Shown here one piece after another: positions 16,997 to 25,760 of a stretch of 64,000 nucleotides of DNA (position 1 is its first letter; each line of letters starts with the position of its first letter). The stretch comes from Pilosibacter fragilis (GTDB taxonomy: Bacteria > Bacillota > Clostridia > Lachnospirales > Lachnospiraceae), in contig NZ_JAVYJB010000016.1 of NCBI RefSeq assembly GCF_032490495.1, positions 1 to 64,000 on the forward strand, written 5' to 3'. The position numbers and the translations under genes are program-made. Below the pieces are notes generated by a model, which made no database searches, was not told where the DNA came from, and worked only from the letters and a program-made list of their open reading frames with translations.

Positions 16997-17531
16997 ACAT
17001 GCCTCCCATCCCCACCAAGCGGGCGAGTGTTGCAAGCTGCTGGCCGTACTGTGTGGCGTTCCAGCTGCCCCACTTCTCCGTTCCGATCGTCACCGCGGAA
17101 TTGTCATAGCTGACAGATGTGTCTCCCATAGTGGCACTCTTAATGACTCCTGCGGGCTGTGCCTTTGCGGCTGCCTGTGCCGCCCCGGAAGACTCCGGAG
17201 CGTATGTCTTTAAGTACATCGCCGCAAAATGCGCCAGGTAAAGCCCCGCGGCGTAACGCCACATGCTTCCCCAGCGCGATGGAAGGACACTGTCATTGAC
17301 CTGTTCCAGAAACATCTGAAGAATCCCCTGCGGAAGAAGATCCTGAATTTCGGGATCCCCATCATTCTCTGGAGTGACTTTCTTCGTAAACTGCGGGAAG
17401 TCTTCCCGGAACATCTCTTCCGTGTAAGCTCCCCGCTCTCCCGGCTGTATAAGGTTCGCCGCCTGCTCTTTTGCCGCCTGAAACTTTGCTGTCATCGGGT
17501 TTGTGCTTCCATACGGCCACATAGGCATCAC
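16986..17531 (-). CDS. DUF4054-like head-tail adaptor, 181 aa
   Basis: Starts at an ATGATG that overlaps the stop of the preceding gene. EDFPQFTKKVTPENDGDPEI, then WRYAAGLYLAHFAAMYL fit the DUF4054 adaptor family seen after capsid genes in XkdK-type phages. Confidence 0.72.
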   Translation of the reverse strand: MMPMWPYGSTNPMTAKFQAAKEQAANLIQPGERGAYTEEMFREDFPQFTKKVTPENDGDPEIQDLLPQGILQMFLEQVNDSVLPSRWGSMWRYAAGLYLAHFAAMYLKTYAPESSGAAQAAAKAQPAGVIKSATMGDTSVSYDNSAVTIGTEKWGSWNATQYGQQLATLARLVGMGGMYVI

Positions 17532-17830
17532 TCTTTCTTTGTACTCTTCGCTTTTACAGACTTCTTAGCCTCTTCCTCCGCCGCAGGTTTCTCAGTGTCA
17601 GGACGGATGTCATATTCTGCTGCCTGCTCTGCCGCCGCATCATCTGCCTTATAGAGCTCCTTGTCTTTGGTACCGCCCGGAACCGCAATATTACCGCCGA
17701 CGATCGCTCTCTGGACGAGCTCACTCTCTGCGACATCCTCCGGGATCTCTCCGATATAATCCTTTTCGATCCGGTAAAACGAGCCATCGGCCCGTCTCAC
17801 CAGATAATTTCTTTTCGCTATAATAAACAT
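17528..17830 (-). CDS. Hypothetical virion-module protein, 100 aa
   Basis: N-terminal beta-like part (NYLVRRADGSFYRIEKDYIG) and a low-complexity Ala/Glu/Lys tail (EKPAAEEEAKKSVKAKSTKK). Lies between capsid and adaptor genes; resembles small head proteins of unknown role. Confidence 0.6.
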   Translation of the reverse strand: MFIIAKRNYLVRRADGSFYRIEKDYIGEIPEDVAESELVQRAIVGGNIAVPGGTKDKELYKADDAAAEQAAEYDIRPDTEKPAAEEEAKKSVKAKSTKKE

Positions 17831-17841
17831 GTGTTCCCTCC

Positions 17842-18882
17842 TTAAATTCCGTCTACATAGAGCATGGTCTGGTCGTAGAACATCTCTACCTCGGACAGGT
17901 TTCCGGCATAGGCAGTGTCAAAGCAGAAGTCATTAGTGTTGGAGCTTGTCATGGCTCTCGTCAGCGGTACCAGCTCATCCATCGCAAGGAAACGTTCCTC
18001 ATTGCGATAGACCACCATACGATCCACCCCTGCATCTCCGGCTCCCTTGCACCACTTTGTTGCTGCGATCACAAGATCGGATCCGTTCTGCTTGGCAACG
18101 TTGTTCTCGAGCAGGAAGGTTAAGATCGTCTTTTCTGCCAGATCTGTCACCTTTGTGGTTGCGAGATAATTGAACTGCTCATACGGCATGATGATATGGT
18201 TCGGAATCGCTGCATTATCGTTCTCGGAGGCATTCCACGCTAAGAGGATCGCCTCGTTGATGTCCTTTAAAATCTGATCCGGCGTCTTGTCCTTGAACTT
18301 TGTACTGGATGTCGTTGCGCCATTGGATGCCGCGTTTGTTACGGTGACATCCGGATTGTTTAACAAGCCTGTGGTGCCAAATCTGGAAAATCCCACGTAG
18401 GTATTCTCATCCATGTGTTTGTCGTAAGTCAGGCGCAGGCCGTCACGAAGGAGACTGTCCATGTTGCGTCCGGTCATATTGCCACGCTGCAGATCGACCC
18501 ACATCACACGGGTACCTGCGGCAACCATATGAGTTTTATACTGTCCTTTCGAGAAGTCTGCCTGCACCATCGGGATCCCGTTCGCGCCGCCGGAATGCAT
18601 CAGGTTATCCCCGGAGCCTCCAGTGATGCCGTAACCCACCTGCATCGCGGAAACAAACTCTGCCCAGCCGCCGCCAACACGGATCGGGATATCTCTTGCG
18701 TATGTGAAGCTTGTGAGCGGTGTCCGAACGAGCGTATCACGCTTCTCAAGCTCAGCCGTGAGGAACGCCTGTCCGGAGGCAATTCCGGCAGCGTCCATTG
18801 TAAATGCACCTGCGTTTGCAGTTCCGGCAGAGCCGCTCACCGCTTTATCTAAGTTGTATGTACCTACATTCTTAAATGCCAT
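17842..18882 (-). CDS. Major capsid protein (DUF2184 type)
   Basis: 346 aa. The C-terminal FDTAYAGNLSEVEMFYDQTM and central RDGLRLTYDKHMDENTYVGF match the DUF2184 major capsid family, an HK97-fold group. Located after protease/scaffold and cement genes. Confidence 0.88.
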   Translation of the reverse strand: MAFKNVGTYNLDKAVSGSAGTANAGAFTMDAAGIASGQAFLTAELEKRDTLVRTPLTSFTYARDIPIRVGGGWAEFVSAMQVGYGITGGSGDNLMHSGGANGIPMVQADFSKGQYKTHMVAAGTRVMWVDLQRGNMTGRNMDSLLRDGLRLTYDKHMDENTYVGFSRFGTTGLLNNPDVTVTNAASNGATTSSTKFKDKTPDQILKDINEAILLAWNASENDNAAIPNHIIMPYEQFNYLATTKVTDLAEKTILTFLLENNVAKQNGSDLVIAATKWCKGAGDAGVDRMVVYRNEERFLAMDELVPLTRAMTSSNTNDFCFDTAYAGNLSEVEMFYDQTMLYVDGI

Positions 18883-18895
18883 GTCTCGTTCCCTC

Positions 18896-19399
18896 CTATG
18901 CGTTTAAGATGGTCAGGATCCGCATCTCTGCCACGCCATTGGCATCTGCGCTTCCCTTCCACTGTGCGTTTGTCAGTTCCACGTTCTTTCCGGTATCTGC
19001 TGCCGCTTCAAAGCCTCCGATAACTGCCTTCGGGTAAGACTCATTTTCCACGGTGCGGATATAGACCTTTCCGCCCGGTGCCGGTGTGCCATTCTGGCAG
19101 ATCACGTTCACACAGCCGCGCTTCATGACCGGCACGGCTTCGTTTTTGTGATATCCGCCCTCGTTCTGGTTCATATAATCCGTTGCGGATTTTACCTCAC
19201 GAAGTGCGACACCGACGAACTTCGCCGCTGTGGATGCTGCTTCCCACGGTTTTACTGCTCCCGCGGTTCCAAGTACTACCGGCGCACCGAATGCGATCTC
19301 ACCTTCGCTCGGATGGGTGTCTACCACCATATCTGCCTGTCTTGCATAGCTTCCGGCATAGCCGTGCGGCATGCTCTTTCCAATTACCTGTCCTCTCAT
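18896..19399 (-). CDS. Capsid cement/decoration protein (DUF2190-like)
   Basis: 167 aa, upstream of the capsid gene. Gly/Ala-rich beta pattern (IAFGAPVVLGTAGAVKPWEA, PAPGGKVYIRTVENES) fits structural cement proteins. Start overlaps the stop of the protease gene. Confidence 0.7.
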   Translation of the reverse strand: MRGQVIGKSMPHGYAGSYARQADMVVDTHPSEGEIAFGAPVVLGTAGAVKPWEAASTAAKFVGVALREVKSATDYMNQNEGGYHKNEAVPVMKRGCVNVICQNGTPAPGGKVYIRTVENESYPKAVIGGFEAAADTGKNVELTNAQWKGSADANGVAEMRILTILNA

Positions 19400-20076
19400 C
19401 AGTTATTCTCCTTTCTCTTGTGCGGGTTTCTTGCGTCATAAGCGGCCTGACACTGGTCCACATCCATGACCGGCGCTTTATCAGCTGCATTCTTTGCGTT
19501 CGCGCGGGATGCATTTAAGATCGCGCTGATATCGCTCTTCGAATCGTTTATGGTAACAAGTTTGATCAGCGCATCAGAAACAGCCTGTCTCTGTACCGGA
19601 TCCTGGATCGCGGCCACGGTCGGACGCATTGCCTTTAAGATTCCGAGAGCTACTGCTTTGTCCATACCTTCTGAAGATTCTCCATCCATCTCTTCTGCCG
19701 GAACGACCTTTGCCTCGCCCTCTTTCTTTTCTTCTCCCTTCGGATCAGCGTCCTCGGTTCCCTCTAATGCCTTGATGGCCTCGTCCATCGGATCCTTCTT
19801 TTCTTCCTCCGGAGCTTTATCAAGGACCTCTAAGAGTCTGTCGATCTTCTTATCCAGGGCATCCAGAAACGCGGCGTCCTTGGTCGGAGCCTTTCCTGTC
19901 TCTCCCTGCTTCTCCTCTGACGTCTTTTCCCCCTCCGGGGTCGCTCCCTCCTTGCCTTTTGTCTCCTCCGCATCTAACGCGGCCGCAGCATCCATGGCCA
20001 GCTGCTGGATCTCTTCCGGACTCTTATCTTTGACGGCCTGTCCGAAGAGGTTGAAAAATAATCCCTTTTTGCTCAT
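19399..20076 (-). CDS. Predicted internal-start scaffold protein
   Basis: In-frame ATG 20076 within the protease gene begins MSKKGLFFNLFGQ, 12 nt after GGAAAGG. It would give a 225-residue scaffold lacking the protease, an organisation known from lambda-like phages. Nested product is inferred. Confidence 0.5.
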   Translation of the reverse strand: MSKKGLFFNLFGQAVKDKSPEEIQQLAMDAAAALDAEETKGKEGATPEGEKTSEEKQGETGKAPTKDAAFLDALDKKIDRLLEVLDKAPEEEKKDPMDEAIKALEGTEDADPKGEEKKEGEAKVVPAEEMDGESSEGMDKAVALGILKAMRPTVAAIQDPVQRQAVSDALIKLVTINDSKSDISAILNASRANAKNAADKAPVMDVDQCQAAYDARNPHKRKENN

Positions 20077-20643
20077 TGTTTTCCTTTCCAGCTTTTCTGC
20101 CTTTTTGTTTTTATCTGAATCTAAAATAGCGGCCCGCTTCCCGGCTCTTCCCCGGTCCACTACCGCTACATGATTCCCTCTGATATTTTTCTGGCTGTAT
20201 GTGCCATCCTCATTCTTCGCATAATCACATTCGTATCCGCAGCTGATCTCCCGCTTTCCATTCTGGATCGCATTGATCAGGTCCCTGTCGTGGATATGAA
20301 GGTCCGCTATCATGAAGTCCTTCCATTCACCGGTTCCCCGGCGGATATTCTGTGCATGCCCCATCTCGTAGTTTTTCACGTCATCCGGTCCGATCAGTCC
20401 CGGCGGATGATCATTTGTCACCGGCTTGCCCTCAAAAGACGCCAGGGCCGCCTCGGAAAACACTTCATCCGGCGAACGGATGACAGCGATGATCCGGCCG
20501 GAATCCCCACCGGAGAGCCCCAGCTCACTTCCGAGATAGTCCTGCGTTCCGGTGCGGGCAATTGGCACATTCTTACAAATCAAAAAGCCCTCGCCAGTCT
20601 CGAGCTGGTTTGGGCTTATCGTATATCCGTAATACGCAAGCAT
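19399..20643 (-). CDS. DUF2213 prohead protease fused to scaffold
   Basis: 414 aa. Residues 1-170 are the DUF2213 protease (GKPVTNDHPPGLIGPDDVKN, NGKREISCGYECDY, GNHVAVVDRGRAG). Residues 190-414 are acidic, Glu/Lys-rich and helical, as in phage scaffolds. An internal ATG at 20076 (residue 190) has GGAAAGG upstream and could produce free scaffold, as lambda C/Nu3 does. The protease matures the capsid. Confidence 0.85.
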   Translation of the reverse strand: MLAYYGYTISPNQLETGEGFLICKNVPIARTGTQDYLGSELGLSGGDSGRIIAVIRSPDEVFSEAALASFEGKPVTNDHPPGLIGPDDVKNYEMGHAQNIRRGTGEWKDFMIADLHIHDRDLINAIQNGKREISCGYECDYAKNEDGTYSQKNIRGNHVAVVDRGRAGKRAAILDSDKNKKAEKLERKTMSKKGLFFNLFGQAVKDKSPEEIQQLAMDAAAALDAEETKGKEGATPEGEKTSEEKQGETGKAPTKDAAFLDALDKKIDRLLEVLDKAPEEEKKDPMDEAIKALEGTEDADPKGEEKKEGEAKVVPAEEMDGESSEGMDKAVALGILKAMRPTVAAIQDPVQRQAVSDALIKLVTINDSKSDISAILNASRANAKNAADKAPVMDVDQCQAAYDARNPHKRKENN

Positions 20644-20778
20644 CTATTTCCACCTTTCTGTCTTGTCGCACCTCGCGCAGCGTTTCACATAGCCACCATA
20701 CAGGCCGGAATCCCGGCTCCAGTGTTTGCAGTAGTGACGGCTACACCGATGCTGTCTGACCCACTTGAAAATTCCCAT
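20644..20778 (-). CDS. Small zinc-finger-like protein, 44 aa
   Basis: ATG 20778 follows GGGAGGTGATCGCA. Contains CSRHYCKHW and CARCDK, four cysteines that could bind zinc. Palindrome copy 2 (20798-20813) lies 20 bp upstream of the start. Function unknown; it sits between the Ntox50/immunity genes and the protease. Confidence 0.6.
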   Translation of the reverse strand: MGIFKWVRQHRCSRHYCKHWSRDSGLYGGYVKRCARCDKTERWK

Positions 20779-20797
20779 TGCGATCACCTCCCTGTTT

Positions 20798-20813
20798 GTT
20801 GCGACGTCGCAAC
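20798..20813. repeat. Palindrome copy 2
   Basis: GTTGCGACGTCGCAAC, 18-bp palindrome with flanking T/A. On the minus strand it is preceded by a TATTTTTATACCCA-like block and followed by a strong SD and ATG, a layout repeated at copy 4 before the integrase. Confidence 0.75.
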
Positions 20814-20862
20814 ACCTAAAAATGGGTATAAAAATACCACCGGCCATTTCTGACTGGTGGTA

Positions 20863-21096
20863 CTAATCTGTTATTTTGATTTCTTTAATTTCATGCTCCA
20901 TCACTTCTGTTTCCCACGGAAGTTCTTTTCCATCCTTTAACGGTCTGTGCAGAGTAATACTTGCCTCTTCTGGATCATTATCGTATGCCGAAGAAAATTC
21001 CGTACACATTCCAACCAATTCTGATCCGTCATTTAAATAAATCTGCACCTTTTTCCCTTGAACCTGATACATTTCAAGCTCCTTGCCTACCAACAT
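20863..21096 (-). CDS. Candidate immunity protein for the Ntox50-like toxin, 77 aa
   Basis: AAAGGAG overlaps the stop of the toxin-bearing head gene and ATG follows 3 bp later, so the two are translationally coupled. The sequence (KKVQIYLNDGSELVGMCTEF, ending EHEIKEIKITD) has an Sm-like beta pattern. Acidic, no membrane segment. Immunity role is inferred only from the position next to a toxin domain. Confidence 0.5.
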   Translation of the reverse strand: MLVGKELEMYQVQGKKVQIYLNDGSELVGMCTEFSSAYDNDPEEASITLHRPLKDGKELPWETEVMEHEIKEIKITD

Positions 21097-21099
21097 AGC

Positions 21100-21924
21100 T
21101 TACTCCTTTCTCGGCACTATATGGACACCATTTTTCGAATAATGAATCGAAAATCTTGAAGTTTCTATGGTTTCTCCCGTATTTGCATCCACGACAACGC
21201 CAATTATATGGTCCGCCGATACAAATTCTTTATTCGTCCAATGTCCCTTGCTGTCACGTTTTATTTGACCTGTTCCGGCATATTGATCAACTAATCGCTG
21301 TGCTTCTTCCGCAGATACCTTCAAATAACTACGGCCATCTTTGTAATTTTTGTGTCCGAGGATATGCTTACCCTGCTTTCCTTCTTCTATCGTCTTATTG
21401 ACTTCAGGAGAACGTATCTTCTTTTTCAGTTTATCATCCTGATACAGGATATGGATCTTATCCCATTTCTCAGCATTATTATACTTCAATTCCCTGAACT
21501 TCGCAAAGTCTTTCGGTATATCATTCCCCAGAATGGACCGATACTCTTTATGCTGCTTCATATCCCGAAGGAGCTGCTGCCGATTTTTCTCTTTTTCCCG
21601 GTATGCCGCGATCTGCTTCTTCGTCCGGGGATCCCGGCTCAGAGGATTCTTTTCGATGCTTGAAAAGTCCTTGTCCTTCTGGATCCGCTCCGCGCTTTTG
21701 CCGATCGTAGTGTACTTGACCAGGCTGTGCAGGCAGTTCGGATGGATGTTCAAGTAGGTGTTCGACAGATCATTACTCCCATACGGATCGACCTTCCCAA
21801 ACGCTACCGTTAACGGCGGATAATCCGGATTGGTGCCGCTCTTCGAGTACACACGCCCTTCTAACGGCGCACATACTGGACAGGTTGTCCCGACTTTCGT
21901 GATCTGCCAGAGATCATATTTCAT
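21100..21924 (-). CDS. Minor capsid C-terminal part with Ntox50-like toxin domain
   Basis: 274 aa. Residues 1-70 (KVGTTCPVCAPLEGRVYSKS, then LNIHPNCLHSLVKY) are the conserved C-terminal half of phage minor capsid protein 2/SPP1 gp7-like proteins, with Cys/His pairs. Residues 180-274 (GKHILGHKNYKDGRSYLKVS, IHYSKNGVHIVPRKE) match the Ntox50 polymorphic toxin pattern. Start ATG 21924 overlaps the upstream stop by 11 bp and has no SD, so coupling or a frameshift is likely. Confidence 0.75.
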   Translation of the reverse strand: MKYDLWQITKVGTTCPVCAPLEGRVYSKSGTNPDYPPLTVAFGKVDPYGSNDLSNTYLNIHPNCLHSLVKYTTIGKSAERIQKDKDFSSIEKNPLSRDPRTKKQIAAYREKEKNRQQLLRDMKQHKEYRSILGNDIPKDFAKFRELKYNNAEKWDKIHILYQDDKLKKKIRSPEVNKTIEEGKQGKHILGHKNYKDGRSYLKVSAEEAQRLVDQYAGTGQIKRDSKGHWTNKEFVSADHIIGVVVDANTGETIETSRFSIHYSKNGVHIVPRKE

Positions 21925-22552
21925 CGGATGTCAGGAGTGCTGCCACTTCCGCCTGTCTGGCCGTCGTCCGGACCGCCATGTTACCGTAAGCCTGCATGCT
22001 CCATTTCCGTCCAGCTTTGTCCGTAAAGCCGGTGATTCCGTTCGTCTCCATCTCTTTTACAAGATCCTGACTGCTCTTGATCCACGGCTTTCCTGCTGCC
22101 TCCTGCCGGAGGATCTGTTCCAATGCCAGTTTCCGGTACGGATCATTCTCCAGCCTTGCGATCGTAAACACGTTCTCAACGCTCCTCTTCGCCGTTCCCG
22201 CCATCTCCATGAGTTCCCCTTGAAGATTGTTCGCCAACTGCTCCATAATGGCGATCTGGGTCACGGAGCGTGTTCCTGTGATCGTCCTCGCGTTGGTATA
22301 CCCGGCGGCATCTTTATCCGAGTGATAAAAGATCTTTTCGATCATCACTGGCACATAGCTCCAGGAGGTGTCCACCATGTTCTGAAGGATCTTCTGGACC
22401 CGATCCAGCGCCGCTACCTCGGCATATTCTACATGCCCTGCGGCACGTTTCCGGGTGATCTCTCTGATCAGTTCCTGCTCTGTTCGGAGGAAAAGATTTC
22501 GAAGCAGCGCTGTAACATCAGCCTTCTCCGGCGGCCGGATCTTCATTGCCAT
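21914..22552 (-). CDS. Minor capsid protein, N-terminal part
   Basis: 212 aa ending QAEVAALLTSDEI. Helical, with AYGNMAVRTTARQAEVAALL, which in relatives continues directly into the GTTCPVCAPLEGRVY region. Here that continues in the +1 frame (21924-21100). Either one gene split by one extra base in AAA near 21920 or two coupled genes. Starts within the portal gene end (35-bp overlap). Confidence 0.75.
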   Translation of the reverse strand: MAMKIRPPEKADVTALLRNLFLRTEQELIREITRKRAAGHVEYAEVAALDRVQKILQNMVDTSWSYVPVMIEKIFYHSDKDAAGYTNARTITGTRSVTQIAIMEQLANNLQGELMEMAGTAKRSVENVFTIARLENDPYRKLALEQILRQEAAGKPWIKSSQDLVKEMETNGITGFTDKAGRKWSMQAYGNMAVRTTARQAEVAALLTSDEI

Positions 22553-24008
22553 CGCCTACATCAGCCTCCCCTGTGCTTCCTGGGAAGGAAAAGCCCGCCA
22601 TAGGATCCTGCATGCTGCGGGACTCCGAGTAGAACTTTCCTTTCCCGGCTTCGATTGCTTCATCCGTGATCTTGCTGTAAAGTCCTGTCTCATCGGACAG
22701 ACTCTTCAGTTCCTGCATAGCGGTTGCCGCATCAATCAGGTCATTCTGATATGCCGCAAGGACCGCATTGCTCTTCCGCTCTGTGATCTCCGCCACGTCT
22801 TTCGCATCCGGCGTCTGCATCGGCGGGAAGTCGATGTCCATATCGTCCGGAATCCTGCCCCATGCCGATAGCGCCATGATCGGGAGCAGCCGTTCAATGA
22901 TTCCCCGGAGTTCCGTCTCCCGCAGTCCATCGATGTAATCATAATAGTTCTTCAGGTCGGATTCTCCGGTGGAGTTCATGCCAGCAGGCGAACGTCCAAA
23001 CAGCTTCGTCACTGGCGTCCTTGCGGCTCCGGCCACGTCCATCATGACACGGTCATAGACATCCGGAAGTCCGGTAAAGGTGTACTGGGTATTGTGGATC
23101 GCATCCCCCTTGTTGATCATCCGGGTTCCGAAGTTGCTCTCCATCACGGACTGGGCTGCCAGTGTATTCCAGAAGCGCCGCTGGATCTCAGCATTCGCGG
23201 ATCCAAGCAGCTGATCCAGTCCGTCAGTCTCCTGGTAGTTGATATTCGCCCGGAATGTAAGTGCCGCAATGTCCCCGGCCACGTTGTCCCGGCGGGTCAG
23301 CTCCTCATAGATCGCTTCAACCTCCGACTCCCCCCAGTACTGCTCGGTCACCTGCTCCATCCATGGAAGCTCCCTGCCGATGAACCGGATCACCCGGCCG
23401 TGATGAACTCTCGCCACCATGGTCCCTGTTTCATCATTCCGGACCGTGTAGAACATCGGAAGCCCGAAGTCTGGATCTTCCGGATCCGTGACAAGCTCTC
23501 CTTCCGGGTACACTCCGTTCCAACGATCCAGAATATGAAGTCCAAGAAAGCTTCCCGGCATGATCGTGTCAAGGCTCAGCGGCTGGCTCATGTCGTTGTG
23601 TCCCTTGATCAGGATCACGCCCACCGCGCCGCCGTAGAGCCGTCCCCAGTACATTCCAAGGAGCAGCTTCTTCCGGATCTGTGTCCGGCGCTCTAACTGT
23701 GTCATCTGCTTCAGGTATTCCGGTGCCACACTGGTCCTCAAGTCGTACCATTTCCTCATCATGTCGTTCGGGATCGTTGAGATAATGTTCTGGATGATCC
23801 AGTTTTCCCGGTACAGGCTTGTCAGAAGCTGATAGTTCTGTGTCATCCGGGTCATCGGGTACTCTGTTGCCTGGAGAAGATCCAGCGTTCCGAATCCGAT
23901 CCTTGCCGCAGGATTAGAAAAGGCGTCCATCGTCATGACGGGCGCCCTCGAATGCATATTTTGTTTTGTAGCCGCCCTTGTCTGGCGTGATGTCCTTTTC
24001 TTTGACAT
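22518..24008 (-). CDS. Portal protein (DUF1073 type)
   Basis: 496 aa. RENWIIQNIISTIPNDMMRK, QTDGLDQLLGSANAEIQ-like helical region and GAARTPVTKLFGRSPAGMNS are hallmarks of DUF1073 portals. Forms the dodecameric DNA gate at the capsid vertex. Acidic low-complexity tail. Confidence 0.9.
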   Translation of the reverse strand: MSKKRTSRQTRAATKQNMHSRAPVMTMDAFSNPAARIGFGTLDLLQATEYPMTRMTQNYQLLTSLYRENWIIQNIISTIPNDMMRKWYDLRTSVAPEYLKQMTQLERRTQIRKKLLLGMYWGRLYGGAVGVILIKGHNDMSQPLSLDTIMPGSFLGLHILDRWNGVYPEGELVTDPEDPDFGLPMFYTVRNDETGTMVARVHHGRVIRFIGRELPWMEQVTEQYWGESEVEAIYEELTRRDNVAGDIAALTFRANINYQETDGLDQLLGSANAEIQRRFWNTLAAQSVMESNFGTRMINKGDAIHNTQYTFTGLPDVYDRVMMDVAGAARTPVTKLFGRSPAGMNSTGESDLKNYYDYIDGLRETELRGIIERLLPIMALSAWGRIPDDMDIDFPPMQTPDAKDVAEITERKSNAVLAAYQNDLIDAATAMQELKSLSDETGLYSKITDEAIEAGKGKFYSESRSMQDPMAGFSFPGSTGEADVGDGNEDPAAGEG

Positions 24009-24019
24009 TTAACTTCCTC

Positions 24020-25185
24020 CTATGCCCCGATCCGCCACTTTGGAAGGACCGTATAGCAATAATATCTTAACGCATCCGGGCCGTGATCCTTCTGCTTCAC
24101 GGGCTTTTCCTCGCCCCGCTCTGCCGCCTTGTCGTCCCAGACGTAGGACCGCATCTCTCCGAGCAGTCCCTTGCAGTTTTCTTTGTTGATCCGGATGTTC
24201 CGCTTTGCCAAGAGCGATCCGACCACGCGGATCCCGTCCTCCACCTCGTTGTTCGCCGGTTTTACATACACGCCACGGCTGCGGAGCTCTGCAATAAAGG
24301 ATGCCGCTGACGGATCCACAACGTCTCCCCATCGTCCCACACCTCCAGAAATACGCAGGGGTTTGTGGTACCGTAGTCCACGGTGATCGTCTTTGCTGCC
24401 GTGCTCTTCAGGCCTGCCGGACGATCACCGTTCGTATACAGGTTCTCCTTCGTGAGCATCGTGTAGATCAAACCTTCCGCCACGGCCCACATGCCCTTGA
24501 TGTACCGCAGGTAGAAGACACCGGCGTACATCTCCCGGTACTTTGCCTTGACCTTTTCCGAAAGACTTAAGTTGTCATCCATCGTAAAGTGAAGGTACAG
24601 GAGCCTCTTTTTCTTCCGCTTATCGATCCACTCAAGCTTGAACCAGTGCATCGGTCCCGCCGGGTTGCAGTTAAACCACCAGGTCGCGCCCTCAACGGAG
24701 CAACGGCCCGTTGCCTGATTGACGAAGCTCTCCGGCATCAGGGCGACCTCATCAAAAAAGGCTCCCGCTGCCGTGATACCCTGTACCAGGTCCTGGGAAC
24801 CTTCGGCCTTGCCTCCGAAGATATAAAAATAATTGGTCTTGCCGTTTCTGGTGACTTCCAGCATGTTCGGAAATTCTCCGGAGATGTGGTAGATCCAGTG
24901 ATACCCGCGGCTGGTCAGCATCAGCTTGAGGTTCTGCAGCACATTTCGCTTGAAGGAGCTTATCGTCTTCCCCGCCATGATGAAGTTCTGGCCGTCATAC
25001 TTTGACATCGCCCACATCACATAGGACAGGCTCATGCTGACGGTCTTTCCGGAACGGATCGCTCCGTCCGCGATAATGCCGACTGCATCCTTTACCGGGC
25101 TCTTGTCCGCCCACCAGGTGAATATCTGACGCTGTTTCCTCGAGAATGGCTGAAACTTAAATATCGGTCGTTTCTTCTTCATCAT
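24020..25185 (-). pseudogene. Terminase large subunit, broken by deletion and frameshift
   Basis: Frame 1 (25185 to 24262) carries the ATPase: GAIRSGKT Walker A, GAFFDEVAL Walker B, and the start of the nuclease (VDYGTTNPCVFLEVWDDG). Frame 2 (24340 to 24020) resumes at VVDPSAASFIAELRSRGVYV and ends DHGPDALRYYCYTVLPKWRI. The join at about 24320-24345 lacks, by comparison with the family, some 40-50 residues and changes frame. Without an intact subunit DNA packaging would fail. Start ATG 25185 has AAGGAG upstream. Confidence 0.8.
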
Positions 25186-25645
25186 CTCCGTCTTCTCCTT
25201 CCATTGCTCCCGGATCCCAGTCATCCGTAGCGGATTCGTTCAATGCATCCAGGAATCCGTCGTCCTCCGGCTCTTCCTCCACATCGGTTCCCAGCTTCGA
25301 CTTGGTCGCTGCCATGCGGAGCTGCTGCTCTTCCAGATCGATATCCGACTTGGAGGTCTGCCCCAGAACATCCTTGATCGCCACATACGCTTTCACGTTC
25401 CCCGCCAAGGCCTCTTTGATCATCGCCATGTTGACCGCTGATTCCAGGGTGGAGTCCAGCCCCATTGCCTTCAGGATAGGCGTCCATTCCGTGCTATCTA
25501 TTTCTGTCGTGAGAAGGGCGTTGAGTGTCCTCCGGAAGTCCGCTTTCCTGCGTCTGGCTTCCCCGGATGCCTTGCCGCCCGCTCTCCCACGTTCTCTTGC
25601 TTCGCTCTTGGTTCGTACAGGTTTTAAGTTTTCATTGTTGGCCAC
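25157..25645 (-). CDS. Terminase small subunit candidate, 162 aa
   Basis: Precedes the large subunit with a short overlap. Basic N-terminus (KSEARERGRAGGKASGEARR) suits DNA binding; middle helices (ESAVNMAMIKEALAGNVKAY) and an acidic tail follow. Resembles small terminase proteins with a GGKA/KSGEAR motif. Confidence 0.78.
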   Translation of the reverse strand: MANNENLKPVRTKSEARERGRAGGKASGEARRRKADFRRTLNALLTTEIDSTEWTPILKAMGLDSTLESAVNMAMIKEALAGNVKAYVAIKDVLGQTSKSDIDLEEQQLRMAATKSKLGTDVEEEPEDDGFLDALNESATDDWDPGAMEGEDGDDEEETTDI

Positions 25646-25678
25646 TCACCTCACCTTCCAATCTGTCTGATTTTGGGT

Positions 25679-25707
25679 AAAAGAAAAGAGCCACGCGGTG
25701 GTGGCTC
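25679..25707 (-). terminator. Terminator of the two-gene accessory operon
   Basis: On the minus strand GAGCCAC-loop-GTGGCTC (25707-25688) is followed by TTTTCTTTT. It closes the 25761-27347 unit and separates it from the terminase genes. Confidence 0.75.
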
Positions 25708-25760
25708 CTTTCTACTCTATCTACTTATATTGAAAACATCTTCCAGCCAGCAAAAATAAA

